Origin: Streptomyces europaeiscabiei
Lineage (GTDB): Bacteria > Actinomycetota > Actinomycetes > Streptomycetales > Streptomycetaceae
Length of the DNA: 64,000 bases
Reading direction: 5' to 3'
Assembly: GCF_036346855.1 (NCBI RefSeq)
Contig: NZ_CP107841.1
Location: 9,056,001 to 9,120,000, forward strand
Below the pieces are notes generated by a model. It searched no databases and had not been told where the DNA came from. It saw only the letters and a list, made by a program, of their open reading frames with translations. Made by a program: the position numbers and the translations under genes. Of the stretch, positions 44,461 through 54,285 are shown piece after piece. The first letter of the stretch is position 1. Every line of letters starts with the position of its first letter.

Positions 44461-45846
44461 TCACGTCTGCCCCGCGAGGGGACGCGCGGTCCCGCCGACA
44501 CCCCCGTGACCCGTGGCCGCTGCCGCCTCCGGTGCGCGGGGAACCAGCCCCACCAGCAGGGCACCGATGACGCCGGGTACGGCGAGTGCGTAGAAGTTCC
44601 ACTGGAACGCCAGCCCGGCTCCGATGATGAGCCCGAGCAGCGGCGGGGCGAGCATCGAGCCGAGGCGGCCGAACCCCAGCGTCCAGCCCATCGCCGTGGC
44701 GCCCATGCGTACCGGATAGTGCTTGGAGACATAGGCGAGGACGAACGACTGCGTGCCCATCGCCCCGACGCCACCCAGTGCGACGGCCGCGTACAGCACC
44801 GTCGTGGGCAGCCGCAGGCTGAGCAGTATGACGGCCACGCTGGACACGAGGTAGGTCGTGGTGATGATCGGTTTGGAGCCGAATCGGTCGGCCGCCAGCG
44901 AGATGACGATCGTGCCGACGACGGCTCCGATGTTGAACACCAGGAGGAATCCGAGCGAGGAGCCCGTGGAGTAGCCGGCGCGACGCATGATCTCCGGGAG
45001 CCAGGTGTTGAAGCCGTAGATCATGAAGAGGCACAGGCACGTCATCACCAGGAAGCAGATCGTCGCTCCGATGTAGCTGCGCGAGAAGAGGGCCCGTACC
45101 GGCGACATGCCGCCCGAGTCGGTACCGGACGGGCTCTGCTCAGGTGCCGGTACGCCGTGCTGTGTGTCGTCCGCGGTGATGTTCCAGCGGTCCGCGATCC
45201 TGTCCGCCTCGGCGTGCCGCCCCTTCGCCCGGAGGAATGTGATCGACTCCGGCAGAAACCTGATGGCCAGTGGCAGGACGAGGACGAGCGGGAGGAGGCC
45301 GAGGACGAACATCGTCTGCCAGCCGAACCGGGGCAGCACGAAGATTCCGGTGAGGGCGGCGATGATGCCGCCCACGGGGAAACCGCTGAAGAGGATCGCG
45401 AAGACCAGGTTGCGCGTCCTGGGGCGCGAGTACTCACCCACCAACGCGCTCGCGGTCGGCAGCACGCCGCCGAGACCGAGGCCGGCGAGGAAGCGGAAGA
45501 GGCCGAACACCTCCGGAGTGGTGGCCGTCGCACACAGGCCCGTCATCACCGAGAACCAGATCAGGCAGCCGATCAGCATTTTGCGTCGGCCCAGAGTGTC
45601 GGTGAGCGTGCCGACCGTCGTGGCTCCGAAGAGCATCCCGACGAGAGCGAATGAACCGATCAGACCGGCACCGGCGGGAGTGAGGCCCCATCCGGGTTCG
45701 TGGAGCAAGGACGGAATCACCGCGCCGTAGACGACGACGTCGTACCCGTCGGCCACGACGGTGATCCCACAGATCGCGAGTACCAGCAGTGTCACCGGGG
45801 GCCAGGTGGCGTTGCCACGACTTCCTCCGCGGCTGTCTTCGTGCAT
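44461..45846 (-). CDS. MFS transporter, aromatic acid:H+ symporter (AAHS) family
   Basis: A 461-residue, 12-helix MFS permease. The AAHS signature in helix 1 is present as DGYDVVVYGAVIPSL near residue 33, and the loop 2-3 motif as GTLTDTLGRRK near 77. A long central loop (about 225-270) separates the halves. Relatives (PcaK, BenK) import benzoate or hydroxybenzoates. The ATG at 45846 has GAGAGG upstream. A perfect AGTGTGCACACT palindrome lies about 120 bases before the start and recurs before the other catabolic operons, so import is probably co-regulated. Confidence 0.9.
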   Translation of the reverse strand: MHEDSRGGSRGNATWPPVTLLVLAICGITVVADGYDVVVYGAVIPSLLHEPGWGLTPAGAGLIGSFALVGMLFGATTVGTLTDTLGRRKMLIGCLIWFSVMTGLCATATTPEVFGLFRFLAGLGLGGVLPTASALVGEYSRPRTRNLVFAILFSGFPVGGIIAALTGIFVLPRFGWQTMFVLGLLPLVLVLPLAIRFLPESITFLRAKGRHAEADRIADRWNITADDTQHGVPAPEQSPSGTDSGGMSPVRALFSRSYIGATICFLVMTCLCLFMIYGFNTWLPEIMRRAGYSTGSSLGFLLVFNIGAVVGTIVISLAADRFGSKPIITTTYLVSSVAVILLSLRLPTTVLYAAVALGGVGAMGTQSFVLAYVSKHYPVRMGATAMGWTLGFGRLGSMLAPPLLGLIIGAGLAFQWNFYALAVPGVIGALLVGLVPRAPEAAAATGHGGVGGTARPLAGQT

Positions 45847-45964
45847 GACGGTTCCTCTCACATGGCTCTGCTGTTGCGGTGAGGGTTCTCTCGCTGGGGA
45901 GGCGAGGGCGACGGCTCTTCCCGATGTTCTGGCGGGATCGTGTGCTACTCGCCTCGCATCGCTA

Positions 45965-45976
45965 AGTGTGCACACT
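45965..45976. promoter_or_regulatory. AGTGTGCACACT operator-like site upstream of the transporter
   Basis: A perfect 12-base palindrome, identical to the site at 58601-58612. See the regulon entry in the findings. Confidence 0.7.
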
Positions 45977-46049
45977 GATACGGGCCTGTAAAGAGTTACG
46001 TGCAGGAAAGGACCCTGTGCTGTTTGGTTGGTGCGATGTTACGAACATG

Positions 46050-46061
46050 GGTGTATGCACA
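46050..46061. promoter_or_regulatory. Second GTG-N4-CAC site upstream of the transporter
   Basis: GGTGTATGCACA contains GTG-TATG-CAC, matching the core of the palindrome. It lies just before the IclR 3' end, about 200 bases upstream of the transporter start. Confidence 0.45.
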
Positions 46062-46100
46062 TTTGGTTTCGTGCGGGGGAGGCTGCTCGGTGCGAGCACC

Positions 46101-46895
46101 TCACATCCTGGCGTCGGCCCTCCGGGCTCGCGAGATACCGCGGCCGGCCAGTACGACCGCCGGTACCAGCAGGTGGGTCCGGGCATCGGCGCCCACCACG
46201 GACAGGGCCGCGACGACGCGCCCTTGCGCGTCGGTGATCGGTGCCGCCACCGAGTAGGCGTCCGGGCTCATCTCCTCGCGCACGATGGCGACGCCGGTCC
46301 GCCGGCACCCCGCCAACGCCACACGCAGTGCGGCGGGATCGGTGATGGTCCTGGGTGTGAAGCCGGTGAGGCCGTGCCGTACGACCTCACCAAACAGCTC
46401 CTCGCCGGCGTGGGCCAGCAGCATCTGCCCGACGGCGGACGCGTGCAGGGGCAGCCGTCCCCCGACCCCGGAGACCACCGGAACCGCTTCCGCCGTGGAG
46501 ATCCGTTCGACGACGAGGGCGTCGGTTCTGTCGAGGACGGCCAGTTGCACGTGCTGCTGCGTGGCGGCGTGCAGGTCCTCCATCACCGGCATGGCCCGCA
46601 CGCGCAGCGGCAGCCCCCGCGGGTTGAGGCTGCCCAGCTCCCACAGCCGCAGGCCGATGACGTAGGCGCCACTGGGGACACGCTCCAGCGCTCCCCACGC
46701 GGTCAGTTCGCCGGCCAACCGGTGCGCGGTGGCGTGGCTGAGGCCGGTGATCCGGCATATCTGGGCGAGCGTCAGCTCCGGGCGTTCCGGCGTGTACGCC
46801 CCCAGGATCGCCAGGGCCCGAGAGGTGACCGTGCGCCCGCGGTCGTTGCTGTTGGCCGTCTTGGCTCCCCTGCTCGATGTCCATTCAGCGGACAT
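46101..46895 (-). CDS. IclR-family transcriptional regulator
   Basis: A 264-residue IclR protein. The N-terminal winged HTH (about residues 22-80) contains RALAILGAYTPERPELTLAQ, then ICRITGLSHATAHRLAGEL. The GAF-like effector domain (about 95-250) includes LHASAVGQMLLAH and AYSVAAPITDAQGRVVAALSVVG. IclR members often control aromatic catabolism. It is divergent from the hydroxyquinol operon and lies upstream of the transporter gene on the same strand, so it could control either. Confidence 0.92.
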   Translation of the reverse strand: MSAEWTSSRGAKTANSNDRGRTVTSRALAILGAYTPERPELTLAQICRITGLSHATAHRLAGELTAWGALERVPSGAYVIGLRLWELGSLNPRGLPLRVRAMPVMEDLHAATQQHVQLAVLDRTDALVVERISTAEAVPVVSGVGGRLPLHASAVGQMLLAHAGEELFGEVVRHGLTGFTPRTITDPAALRVALAGCRRTGVAIVREEMSPDAYSVAAPITDAQGRVVAALSVVGADARTHLLVPAVVLAGRGISRARRADARM

Positions 46896-47037
46896 CGTAC
46901 TGACCCCGGCGAGGCCGATCGCGGAATCTCACCCTCGGGCTCCTGAGGCCCTTCACGGGATGACGCGAGAAAGACGCCGCCGCCGTCGGCTGCGGAGGTC
47001 ACCGACGGTCCCACTCACCGATGAAAGGAGTCCGGGC

Positions 47038-48183
47038 ATGCGCATGACCGTGACGCCGCGGGACCGCGGCGGTCATGACACCGACTCGGCAGACAGGTCG
47101 TTGATGCGTTTCGAGCACGAGACGCTGCCTCAGCGGGTGTGTTTCGCCTCGGGCGAGGCGGCGTCGACGGTACAGGCCGAGGTGGAGCGGCTCGGCGCCA
47201 CGCGGGTCATGGTGATCGCGGCAGCGGCGGAAGTTGAGCTTGCGCAGCAGGTCACCGCCGGCCTTCCGGTCGCGCTGCGGTGGGGTGACGTGGTGATGCA
47301 CGTTCCCGTGGAGGTCGCCGAGCGGGCACGTGCCGCCGCGGCCGTACACGAGGTGGACTGCCTGGTCAGTGTCGGTGGGGGCTCCACCACCGGACTGGCG
47401 AAAGCGATCGCGTTGACCGCGGACGTGCCCATAGTGGCCGTCCCCACCACCTACGCGGGCTCGGAGGCCACGAGTGTGTGGGGTCTGACCGAGCGAGCGC
47501 GCAAGACCACGGGGGTGGACGCGCGAGTCCTGCCCCGCTCGGTGGTGTACGACGCGACGCTGACCGTGTCCCTGCCGGTGCCGATGAGTGTCGCCTCGGG
47601 GATGAACGCGCTGGCGCACTGCGTCGACGCGATGTGGGGCCCTCGCGTCGATCCGATCGACCGGGCGCTGGCGGGGGAGGGGATCCACGCGCTGGCGACC
47701 GGGCTGCCCGCGGTGATGGCCGACCCGGCCGGCCTTCCGGGCCGCGAGCGGACGCTGTACGGGACGTACCTGTCCGCCGTGGCGTTCTCGTCGGCGGGGT
47801 CGGGGCTGCACCACAAGATCTGCCACGTCCTCGGCGGCAGGTACGACCTGCCGCACGCCCAGACCCACGCGGTGGTGCTGCCGTACGTGCTGGCCTTCAA
47901 CGCACCCCACGCCCCGGAGGCCGAGCGGCGGATCGCGGCCGCGTTCGGAGCGCGGTCGGCGATCGCAGGACTCCAGCGCCTTCGGCACGACGTGGACGCG
48001 CCGAAGGCGCTGCGCGACTACGGGCTGAAGGAGTCCGACGTCGACGACGCGGTGCAGGCGGTCCTGGACGTGGTGCCGGCCGGCAATCCGCGTCCGGTGA
48101 CGGCCGGCTCTCTCCGGCGCCTGCTGCGTTCCGCCTGGCGAGGGACGGACCCGAGCACGACGACCGATGGCACGGAGGACTGA
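47038..48183 (+). CDS. Maleylacetate reductase
   Basis: A 381-residue iron-type alcohol dehydrogenase-fold enzyme that reduces maleylacetate to 3-oxoadipate with NAD(P)H. Landmarks are [14 protein letters not shown] (dinucleotide site), [16 protein letters not shown], the metal-like helix [13 protein letters not shown] and [21 protein letters not shown]. The ATG at 47038 has AAAGGAG seven bases upstream and is chosen over an internal ATG at 47104. It is the first gene of the hydroxyquinol operon and its stop overlaps the dioxygenase start. Confidence 0.93.
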   Translation: MRMTVTPRDRGGHDTDSADRSLMRFEHETLPQRVCFASGEAASTVQAEVERLGATRVMVIAAAAEVELAQQVTAGLPVALRWGDVVMHVPVEVAERARAAAAVHEVDCLVSVGGGSTTGLAKAIALTADVPIVAVPTTYAGSEATSVWGLTERARKTTGVDARVLPRSVVYDATLTVSLPVPMSVASGMNALAHCVDAMWGPRVDPIDRALAGEGIHALATGLPAVMADPAGLPGRERTLYGTYLSAVAFSSAGSGLHHKICHVLGGRYDLPHAQTHAVVLPYVLAFNAPHAPEAERRIAAAFGARSAIAGLQRLRHDVDAPKALRDYGLKESDVDDAVQAVLDVVPAGNPRPVTAGSLRRLLRSAWRGTDPSTTTDGTED

Positions 48184-49094
48184 TGACGACGAGTGAGCAG
48201 AACCGGACTGCCGAGCAGCAGGAGCGTGAGCAGGCCCTGGTCGAGCAGGTCGTGGCCTCGTTCGAGACCGCGAAGGACCCGCGCCTGAAGCAGCTGACGC
48301 AGGCGCTGACCCGGCACCTGCACGCGTTTCTGCGCGAGGTGCGGCTGACCGAGGCGGAATGGGCGTCCGCGATCGAGTTCCTCACCGCGGCCGGGCACAT
48401 CACCGACGACAAGCGGCAGGAGTTCATTCTGCTGTCGGACGTGCTCGGGGCGTCCATGCAGACGATCGCGATCAACAACGAGGCCTGTGCGAACGCGACG
48501 GAGGCGACCGTGCTCGGGCCGTTCTTCGTCGAGGGCTCACCCGAGATCCCGCTGGGCGGGGACATCTCCTTCGGCGCCGCCGGGCAGCCGTGCTGGGTCG
48601 AGGGCACGGTCACCGGAACCGACGGCGCACCCGTGCCAGGTGCGCGCATCGAGGTGTGGGAAGCCGACGAGGACGGCTTCTACGACGTGCAGTACGACGA
48701 CGACCGCATGGCGGCTCGGGGTCACCTCGTCGCCGACGAGCGGGGCCACTACCGGTTCTGGGCGATCGCCCCGACGCCGTACCCGATCCCGCACGACGGC
48801 CCCGTCGGTGCGCTGCTGGCCGCGGTCGGCCGTTCCCCCATGCGCGCCTCGCACCTGCACTTCGACGTCCGTGCCGACGGCAAGCGGACCCTGATCACCC
48901 ACATCTTCGTCAGGGGCGACGAACTCCTCACCTCCGACGCCGTGTTCGGCGTCAAGGACTCACTCATCCACGAATTCGTGGAACACCCCGCGGCGACCCC
49001 CACCCCCGACGGACGCGACATGGCCGGCCGTGCCTGGTCCAGCGTCCGCTTCGACATCGTCCTCGCTCCCGCACAGACAGGACTCTGCGAATGA
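48183..49094 (+). CDS. Hydroxyquinol 1,2-dioxygenase (intradiol)
   Basis: A 303-residue intradiol dioxygenase. The Fe(III) ligands are Tyr167 (in FYDVQY), Tyr200 (in TPYPIP), His224 and His226 (HLHF). They are at the same spacing as the known hydroxyquinol enzymes (Tyr164/Tyr197/His221/His223). An N-terminal helical domain of about 100 residues is the usual dimer linker. It cleaves hydroxyquinol (1,2,4-trihydroxybenzene) to maleylacetate, the substrate of the gene just upstream. The pairing with maleylacetate reductase makes hydroxyquinol more likely than catechol. Confidence 0.92.
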   Translation: MTTSEQNRTAEQQEREQALVEQVVASFETAKDPRLKQLTQALTRHLHAFLREVRLTEAEWASAIEFLTAAGHITDDKRQEFILLSDVLGASMQTIAINNEACANATEATVLGPFFVEGSPEIPLGGDISFGAAGQPCWVEGTVTGTDGAPVPGARIEVWEADEDGFYDVQYDDDRMAARGHLVADERGHYRFWAIAPTPYPIPHDGPVGALLAAVGRSPMRASHLHFDVRADGKRTLITHIFVRGDELLTSDAVFGVKDSLIHEFVEHPAATPTPDGRDMAGRAWSSVRFDIVLAPAQTGLCE

Positions 49095-50305
49095 ACAGGC
49101 ACGACAACCAGCACACGCCCGACCTGCGCGTAGCCGTGATCGGCGGAGGAATCGGCGGTCTCGCGACCGCGGCCTTCCTGCACCGGGCGGGGATCGAGGC
49201 GACCGTGTACGAGCAGGCTCCCGCCCTGACCGAGGTCGGTGCCGGTCTCGTCGCCTCTCCCAACGCCGTGCGACTGCTGAGCAGCCTCGGCCGACTGGAC
49301 CGCTTCCGGGAACGCGCGGTGCCACTGCGGGCCGGATGGGAGTTCCGGCGCTGGGAGGACGGGCGCGTGCTCTTCTCCCAGGAACTCGGCGAGGAATGCG
49401 AACGGCGCTTCGGTCAGCAGAGCTACGTCGCGCACCGCGCCGATCTCCTCGACGCGGTGCGGTCGGCCGTCCCCGAGGCGTCGCTGCGTCTGGGGCTGCG
49501 GCTCGCCGGCCTCCACCGGCTGGACGAAGGCGTCGAGCTGACCTTCACCGACGGATCACGGGAGGTCGCCGACGTCGTCATCGGTGCCGACGGCGTGCAC
49601 ACCACCGTCGGCCGGTTCGTGGCCGAAGCCGAAGCACCACGCTTCTCGGGCATGTGCGCCTACCGCTCCCTCGTACCGGTGGAGCGCGCGCCGGCTTTCG
49701 CGCGCCGTCCAGTACAGACCCTGTGGCTCGGCCCGGACCGCCACCTGGTGCACTACCCGATCTCCGCAGGCACTCAGATCAGCATCGTCGCCTTCGGGCC
49801 CGCACACGACTGGACGACGGAGTCCTGGTCGGCCGAGGGCCGGATCGAGGACCTGCGCGCCGAGTTCGCCGGGTGGTCCGAGGGCCTGACGGAGCTGCTC
49901 GCGGCGGCGCAGCGCGTCGGGCGGTGGGCGCTGCTCGACCGGGATCCGCTGCCCCGCTGGACGAACGGGCCCATCACGCTGTTGGGTGATGCGGCGCACC
50001 CGATGTTCCCCTTCTTCGCTCAGGGGGCGGCGCAGGCGATGGAGGACGCCGCCGTCCTGGCCGGCTGCCTCGCCGACCAGCCGGAAGACCCCTCTGCCGC
50101 GCTGCGCCGCTACGAGGACGTCCGTCGGCCACGGGCCACCCGGGTGCAGCTGATGAGCCGGGGCCGGGCGGAGAGCAACCACCTGCCCGACGGGCCCGAA
50201 CAGCGTGCCAGGGACGCCTCGTTCGCGAACGAGGATCCCCTGGCGCACAACGGCTGGATCTACGGGCACGACGCGGAGCTGGCCCTGCGGGAAGCACCGG
50301 TGTGA
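49091..50305 (+). CDS. FAD-dependent aromatic monooxygenase (salicylate hydroxylase-like)
   Basis: A 404-residue group A flavoprotein monooxygenase. The FAD site [17 protein letters not shown] is near residue 20, the DG motif [12 protein letters not shown] near 165 and the GD motif [24 protein letters not shown] near 300. It resembles salicylate 1-hydroxylase and 6-hydroxynicotinate 3-monooxygenase, which carry out decarboxylative hydroxylation. Third in the operon with maleylacetate reductase and hydroxyquinol dioxygenase, it probably supplies hydroxyquinol, for example from 2,4-dihydroxybenzoate or a related hydroxylated salicylate. The substrate is inferred. Confidence 0.87.
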   Translation: MNRHDNQHTPDLRVAVIGGGIGGLATAAFLHRAGIEATVYEQAPALTEVGAGLVASPNAVRLLSSLGRLDRFRERAVPLRAGWEFRRWEDGRVLFSQELGEECERRFGQQSYVAHRADLLDAVRSAVPEASLRLGLRLAGLHRLDEGVELTFTDGSREVADVVIGADGVHTTVGRFVAEAEAPRFSGMCAYRSLVPVERAPAFARRPVQTLWLGPDRHLVHYPISAGTQISIVAFGPAHDWTTESWSAEGRIEDLRAEFAGWSEGLTELLAAAQRVGRWALLDRDPLPRWTNGPITLLGDAAHPMFPFFAQGAAQAMEDAAVLAGCLADQPEDPSAALRRYEDVRRPRATRVQLMSRGRAESNHLPDGPEQRARDASFANEDPLAHNGWIYGHDAELALREAPV

Positions 50306-50440
50306 GTGCTCGGTCCGCGTCGCTGGAGCGGGGACGGCCTGGCGGGGGAGTGATGATAGCCTGCCGATAGAGTCCTATTTGTATCTATTAGTCCAGCGGC
50401 AGTGGAGTCGCCGCCCCACCGGCTGCGGGCAGGAGGACTG

Positions 50441-52573
50441 GTGACGGTCGAGCCTTGCGAGGGCGTTTGGGGGCCCGGTGAGCGAGGCGAGGCGACGTTG
50501 GACCTCGTCCTCCGGCAGTCGACGACATGTCTCAACGGTCTGGGGGCGATGGTGCACCGGCACGACGTTGCCGCCGGTCGGCTGCGTCTGGTCGCGGCGA
50601 CAGGGCTCGACCGGGAAAGCACGGCGCAGTGGGCGGATCTGGCCGACCAGCAGGACGTGGCGCCCGCCCAAGCTGTGCGGCGCGCTGCCTTCGTGCACGT
50701 TGCGGGAGACGGCTTGGGCAACGAAGCGGCCGGCACGGTGGCTGTACCCCTTCCCGGCGCCGATGCGCCGGTCGGTGTGCTGTCCGTGTTCACGGCGGCA
50801 CCCGGTGAGCCGGACGAAGCCCAGCGGTCCCTGCTGCGGGCGCTGGCGGCGTGGGCAGGCGCGCGTCTGGCCGGTGGCCCCGGTACGTCGCCCGGTCCGG
50901 ACGGGGAGGCGGGGGTTCAGCGCTCGCTGCGCATGGGCGAGCTGACCGCCGCGCTCGCCGAGGCCGTCACCTCCCGTGACGTCGTGCGGGCCGTCGCCGA
51001 GTTCGTCCTCGCTCCGTTCGGTGCCGACGGGCTGGTGTTCCAGGTGCTGGAAGGGGACCGCTTGAAAGTCGTCGGCGCCACCGGATATCCGCGGCAGCTC
51101 CTCGGCCTGGTCGACGGGATCCTGCTCGGCGACCATGCGCAGATGCAGTACATGGTACGAACCCGTACTCCTCTGTTCGTCGAGTCGAGAGCGGAGCTCG
51201 CCGGGCGCTTTCCCTCGCTGAGGCATGTCACTGACGCGTCCCCGAAGGAGGCGTGGGCGTTCCTGCCCATGCTGGCCTCGGGGCGCGTCATCGGCGTGTG
51301 CGTGGTGTCCTTCAGCGAGCCGCACTCGTTCAGCGACGACGAGCGCTCCCTGCTGACGGCGCTGAGCGGCCTGGTCGGGCAGTCGCTGGAGCGGGCCCGC
51401 CTGTACGACACGGAGCGTGCCCGCGCCCGGGAACTGCAGCGGGGTCTGCTGCCCAGGACGCTGCCCCGTCTGCCCGCCGCCGTCGCCGCCGCGCGGTACC
51501 TGCCCGCTGGTCGGGGTGACGAGGTGGGCGGCGACTGGTACGACCTGATCCCGCTGTCCGCCGACCGGGTCGCCATGGTCATCGGTGACGTCATGGGACA
51601 CGGCATCACCGAGGCCGCCACGATGGGTCGGCTGCGCACAGCCGTACGCACCCTCGCCGACCTGGAGATGCCCCCCGACGAGCTGTTCAGTCGTCTCAAC
51701 GACCTGGTCTCCGACCTGGGTGAGGACTTCTACGCCACCTGCCTGTACGCCGTCTTCGACCCTGTCGCGCGTATATGCTCGTACGCCCTGGCCGGCCACC
51801 CTCCGCCGGTTGTCGTCCATCCGGACGGCACGGTCCACAGCCCCGACGTGGCTCCGGATCCACCGCTGGGCGCCGCCAAACTGCCCTTCGCAACACATGA
51901 GTTGCCCATGCCCGACGAGAGCCTGGTCGTCCTGTGCACCGACGGGCTGGTCGAATCTGTCATCCGGGACGCCGACGAGGGACTGGCCCAACTGCGGCGG
52001 ACGCTTGCCCGGGCCCCGGCCGAGGCCGCCTGCTTCGAGGCCGCCGACGAGGACGACGACGTGCGACGCCTGGAGCGGTTGTGCGACACGGTCGTGTCGG
52101 CTCTGCTGCCCGATCGCGGGCAGACGGCTGATGACGCCGGTCTGCTCATCGTCCACGCCCGGTGCACCGGCGCCGGTGATGTCGCCTCCCGCGACCTCAG
52201 GCACGATCCCCGTGCGGCCGGAGAGGCCCGGGCCTGTGTCCGCGAACAGCTCGACGCCTGGGGGCTCGGCGATCTCGTGCTCACCACCGAGCTACTGGTC
52301 AGCGAACTGGTGGGCAACGTCGTACGCCACGCCAAGGGCCCCGTCCGCCTCCGCCTGCTGCGCAGCCGCTCCCTGATCTGCGAGGTCTACGACGGCAGTC
52401 TCACCACACCGCGCGTCCGCCACGCCAGTTACACCGACGAGGGCGGGCGCGGCCTGCAACTCGTCGCCGCCCTTTCACGGCGCTGGGGCGCCCGCTATCT
52501 CCACGACGGCAAATGCATCTGGACGGAGCAGGACCTCCCGCCTGCCGTCCACGAGGGCGTCAGTGAGACATGA
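50441..52573 (+). CDS. GAF-SpoIIE phosphatase with C-terminal RsbW-like ATPase domain
   Basis: A 710-residue signalling protein. A GAF-like region (about 20-140) and a second GAF domain (about 155-320) come first. Then a PP2C/SpoIIE phosphatase (about 335-560) shows GGDWYDLIPL, VIGDVMGHG and LCTDGLVES, followed by a HATPase_c anti-sigma-kinase-like domain (about 575-700) with ELLVSELVGNVVRHA and GGRGLQLVAALS. Such proteins act in partner-switching control of sigma factors in actinomycetes. The GTG at 50441 has AGGAGG four bases before it, better than the GTG at 50402. Its place inside the catabolic island is unexplained. Confidence 0.88.
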   Translation: MTVEPCEGVWGPGERGEATLDLVLRQSTTCLNGLGAMVHRHDVAAGRLRLVAATGLDRESTAQWADLADQQDVAPAQAVRRAAFVHVAGDGLGNEAAGTVAVPLPGADAPVGVLSVFTAAPGEPDEAQRSLLRALAAWAGARLAGGPGTSPGPDGEAGVQRSLRMGELTAALAEAVTSRDVVRAVAEFVLAPFGADGLVFQVLEGDRLKVVGATGYPRQLLGLVDGILLGDHAQMQYMVRTRTPLFVESRAELAGRFPSLRHVTDASPKEAWAFLPMLASGRVIGVCVVSFSEPHSFSDDERSLLTALSGLVGQSLERARLYDTERARARELQRGLLPRTLPRLPAAVAAARYLPAGRGDEVGGDWYDLIPLSADRVAMVIGDVMGHGITEAATMGRLRTAVRTLADLEMPPDELFSRLNDLVSDLGEDFYATCLYAVFDPVARICSYALAGHPPPVVVHPDGTVHSPDVAPDPPLGAAKLPFATHELPMPDESLVVLCTDGLVESVIRDADEGLAQLRRTLARAPAEAACFEAADEDDDVRRLERLCDTVVSALLPDRGQTADDAGLLIVHARCTGAGDVASRDLRHDPRAAGEARACVREQLDAWGLGDLVLTTELLVSELVGNVVRHAKGPVRLRLLRSRSLICEVYDGSLTTPRVRHASYTDEGGRGLQLVAALSRRWGARYLHDGKCIWTEQDLPPAVHEGVSET

Positions 52574-52610
52574 GCACAATGAATGCTATAGATGATTCAC
52601 AATCGCCAGA

Positions 52611-53552
52611 CTAATGAGCAGAGCGAACAAGCTGCTTCCGCAGCCACGCCCGCCCCGGATCGGTGGCGCCGCGTGGATTCCACACCAGATCGATTCCGAG
52701 GGTCGGCAGGGGCACCGGCGATTCCATGACACGCAGCCCGTGCCGCGCTGCCAGACGTTGAGCCAGACGGCGCTGCAGCAGCGCGATCATGTGTGTGCCG
52801 CGCACCACCGAAGGGATCATCAGGAACTCGAAGACGACCATCTGCACAGTGAGATCGGGAATCATCCTGGCGAGGGCCTGCTGAGCGCCAACCCGCCCTC
52901 CCTCCCACTCGAACACCGCGTGAGGCAGCCGGGTGAGGTCGTCGAAGGTCAGCGCCGCGCCGATGCGGTCGTTGTCCGCGTCCGCGACCAGGACCCAGCT
53001 TTCGTTGTAGAGCCGCTCCCTCGGCAGAGTGGTCGGCATGGTGTCCGGCAGCAGCGCCACGTCCGCGGTCGCCTCACTGCGGGTGAGGTCCATCGCGGAC
53101 TCGGGCGCCTCAAGATGCAGGCGGACACCCGGGGCGGACTCGGCGAGCGTCGCGCTCAGGAAGGGGAGGACCGTCAGAGCCGAGGCACTGGACGCGGCGA
53201 TGCGAAACGTACGTTCTGAGGTTGCCGGATCGAACGTCGGCGGCGCGAGCACCTGGCTCGCCGCGGTCTCCAGGATCAGGTTGAGCGGTTCGATCAGGGC
53301 ACTGGCACGCGTCGTGAGCACGTACTGCCTGCCGACCCGGACGAGAAGCTCGTCCCCGAGTGTGCGCCGCAGCCGCTGCAGTGCGTTGCTCATGGCCGGC
53401 TGTGTCAGCCCGACCGCCCGAGCGGCCCGAGTGACACTGCGGTGCTCGAGCAGGGCGGCCAGTTGCGGGAGCAGATTGAGATCGATGCGGTGTAGACCGG
53501 TCGCGGGACTCGTCGACCGGGATTCAGTATTCACGATGCCTATATATCGCAT
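52611..53552 (-). CDS. LysR-family regulator
   Basis: A 313-residue LysR protein. The HTH (about residues 22-80) reads LDLNLLPQLAALLEHRSVTRAARAVG in spirit, visible as DLNLLPQLAALLEHRSVTRA then LTQPAMSNALQRLRRTLGDELLVR. This is the NodD/NahR-like type with the His-Arg-Ser-Val motif. The effector domain starts near 105. The ATG at 53552 is used; GTG at 53534 would give a shorter protein and is also possible. It is divergent from the NTF2-like gene, the classic LysR layout for controlling a neighbouring operon. Confidence 0.92.
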   Translation of the reverse strand: MRYIGIVNTESRSTSPATGLHRIDLNLLPQLAALLEHRSVTRAARAVGLTQPAMSNALQRLRRTLGDELLVRVGRQYVLTTRASALIEPLNLILETAASQVLAPPTFDPATSERTFRIAASSASALTVLPFLSATLAESAPGVRLHLEAPESAMDLTRSEATADVALLPDTMPTTLPRERLYNESWVLVADADNDRIGAALTFDDLTRLPHAVFEWEGGRVGAQQALARMIPDLTVQMVVFEFLMIPSVVRGTHMIALLQRRLAQRLAARHGLRVMESPVPLPTLGIDLVWNPRGATDPGRAWLRKQLVRSAH

Positions 53553-53649
53553 GGACAACAATAATTCGACTGATTCTCGACCAGCTATTAACGTGCTGGT
53601 GTCGCCAACTCGCCGCCGCGTTTCACCGTCGGCGCAACGGAGGTCTTCC

Positions 53650-54267
53650 ATGCCGACCATCGAGACGGACCACTTCGAGATCCGTCGACTCGTCGAGAAC
53701 TGGGCGCTGTGGCGTGACGCAGGCGACTGGGAACGGTTCGCCACCGTATGGCACCCGGCAGACGGCTGGATGACGGCCACCTGGTTCCAGGGCCCGGCGA
53801 CGGACTTCATCGCCGTGAGCCGGGAGGGATTCGACAACGGGGTCAGCATCCTGCACTTCCTCGGCGGGCACACCGCCGACGTGGTGGGTGACCGTGCCAT
53901 CGCCCAGACCAAGATGACCATCAACCAGCGGGCCATGGTCGACGAGGTGGAGGTCGACGTCGTCTGCACGGGACGCTTCTACGACTTCTGCTCCCGCCAC
54001 GAGGGCGCGTGGAAGATCGTGCGCCGCCAGCCGATCTACGAGAAGGACCGCCTCGACGTGGTCGATCCCTCCGCGTCGCTCGACCTGGACCCGCAGCTGC
54101 TGCGCCGCTTCCCGGTCGGCTACCGCCACCTCGCCTACCTGCAGACCAAGGCCGGCTTCACGGTGAAGGCCGGGCTGCCGGGCCTGACGGGTGACGTCGT
54201 ACAGCGTCTCTACGACGAAGGGGCGAAGTGGCTGGCTGGTGCCGGCACCCCAGGCGATCCCCACTGA
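53650..54267 (+). CDS. NTF2/SnoaL-like protein of unknown function
   Basis: A 205-residue protein. The first 140 residues form an NTF2-like cone: RLVENWALWRDAGDWERFAT, then TVWHPADGWMTATW, and a later VVCTGRFYDFCSRHEGAWKIVRRQP strand. The C-terminal 60 residues (DPQLLRRFPVGYRHLAYLQ, then GDVVQRLYDEG) are an extension not present in simple SnoaL proteins. The sequence is a known uncharacterised family in aromatic gene clusters, but its reaction is not known to me. It starts at ATG after CGGAGG and is followed after 18 bases by the PBP-fold gene. Confidence 0.8.
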   Translation: MPTIETDHFEIRRLVENWALWRDAGDWERFATVWHPADGWMTATWFQGPATDFIAVSREGFDNGVSILHFLGGHTADVVGDRAIAQTKMTINQRAMVDEVEVDVVCTGRFYDFCSRHEGAWKIVRRQPIYEKDRLDVVDPSASLDLDPQLLRRFPVGYRHLAYLQTKAGFTVKAGLPGLTGDVVQRLYDEGAKWLAGAGTPGDPH

Positions 54268-54285
54268 CCCCGAGGAACGGTCTGC

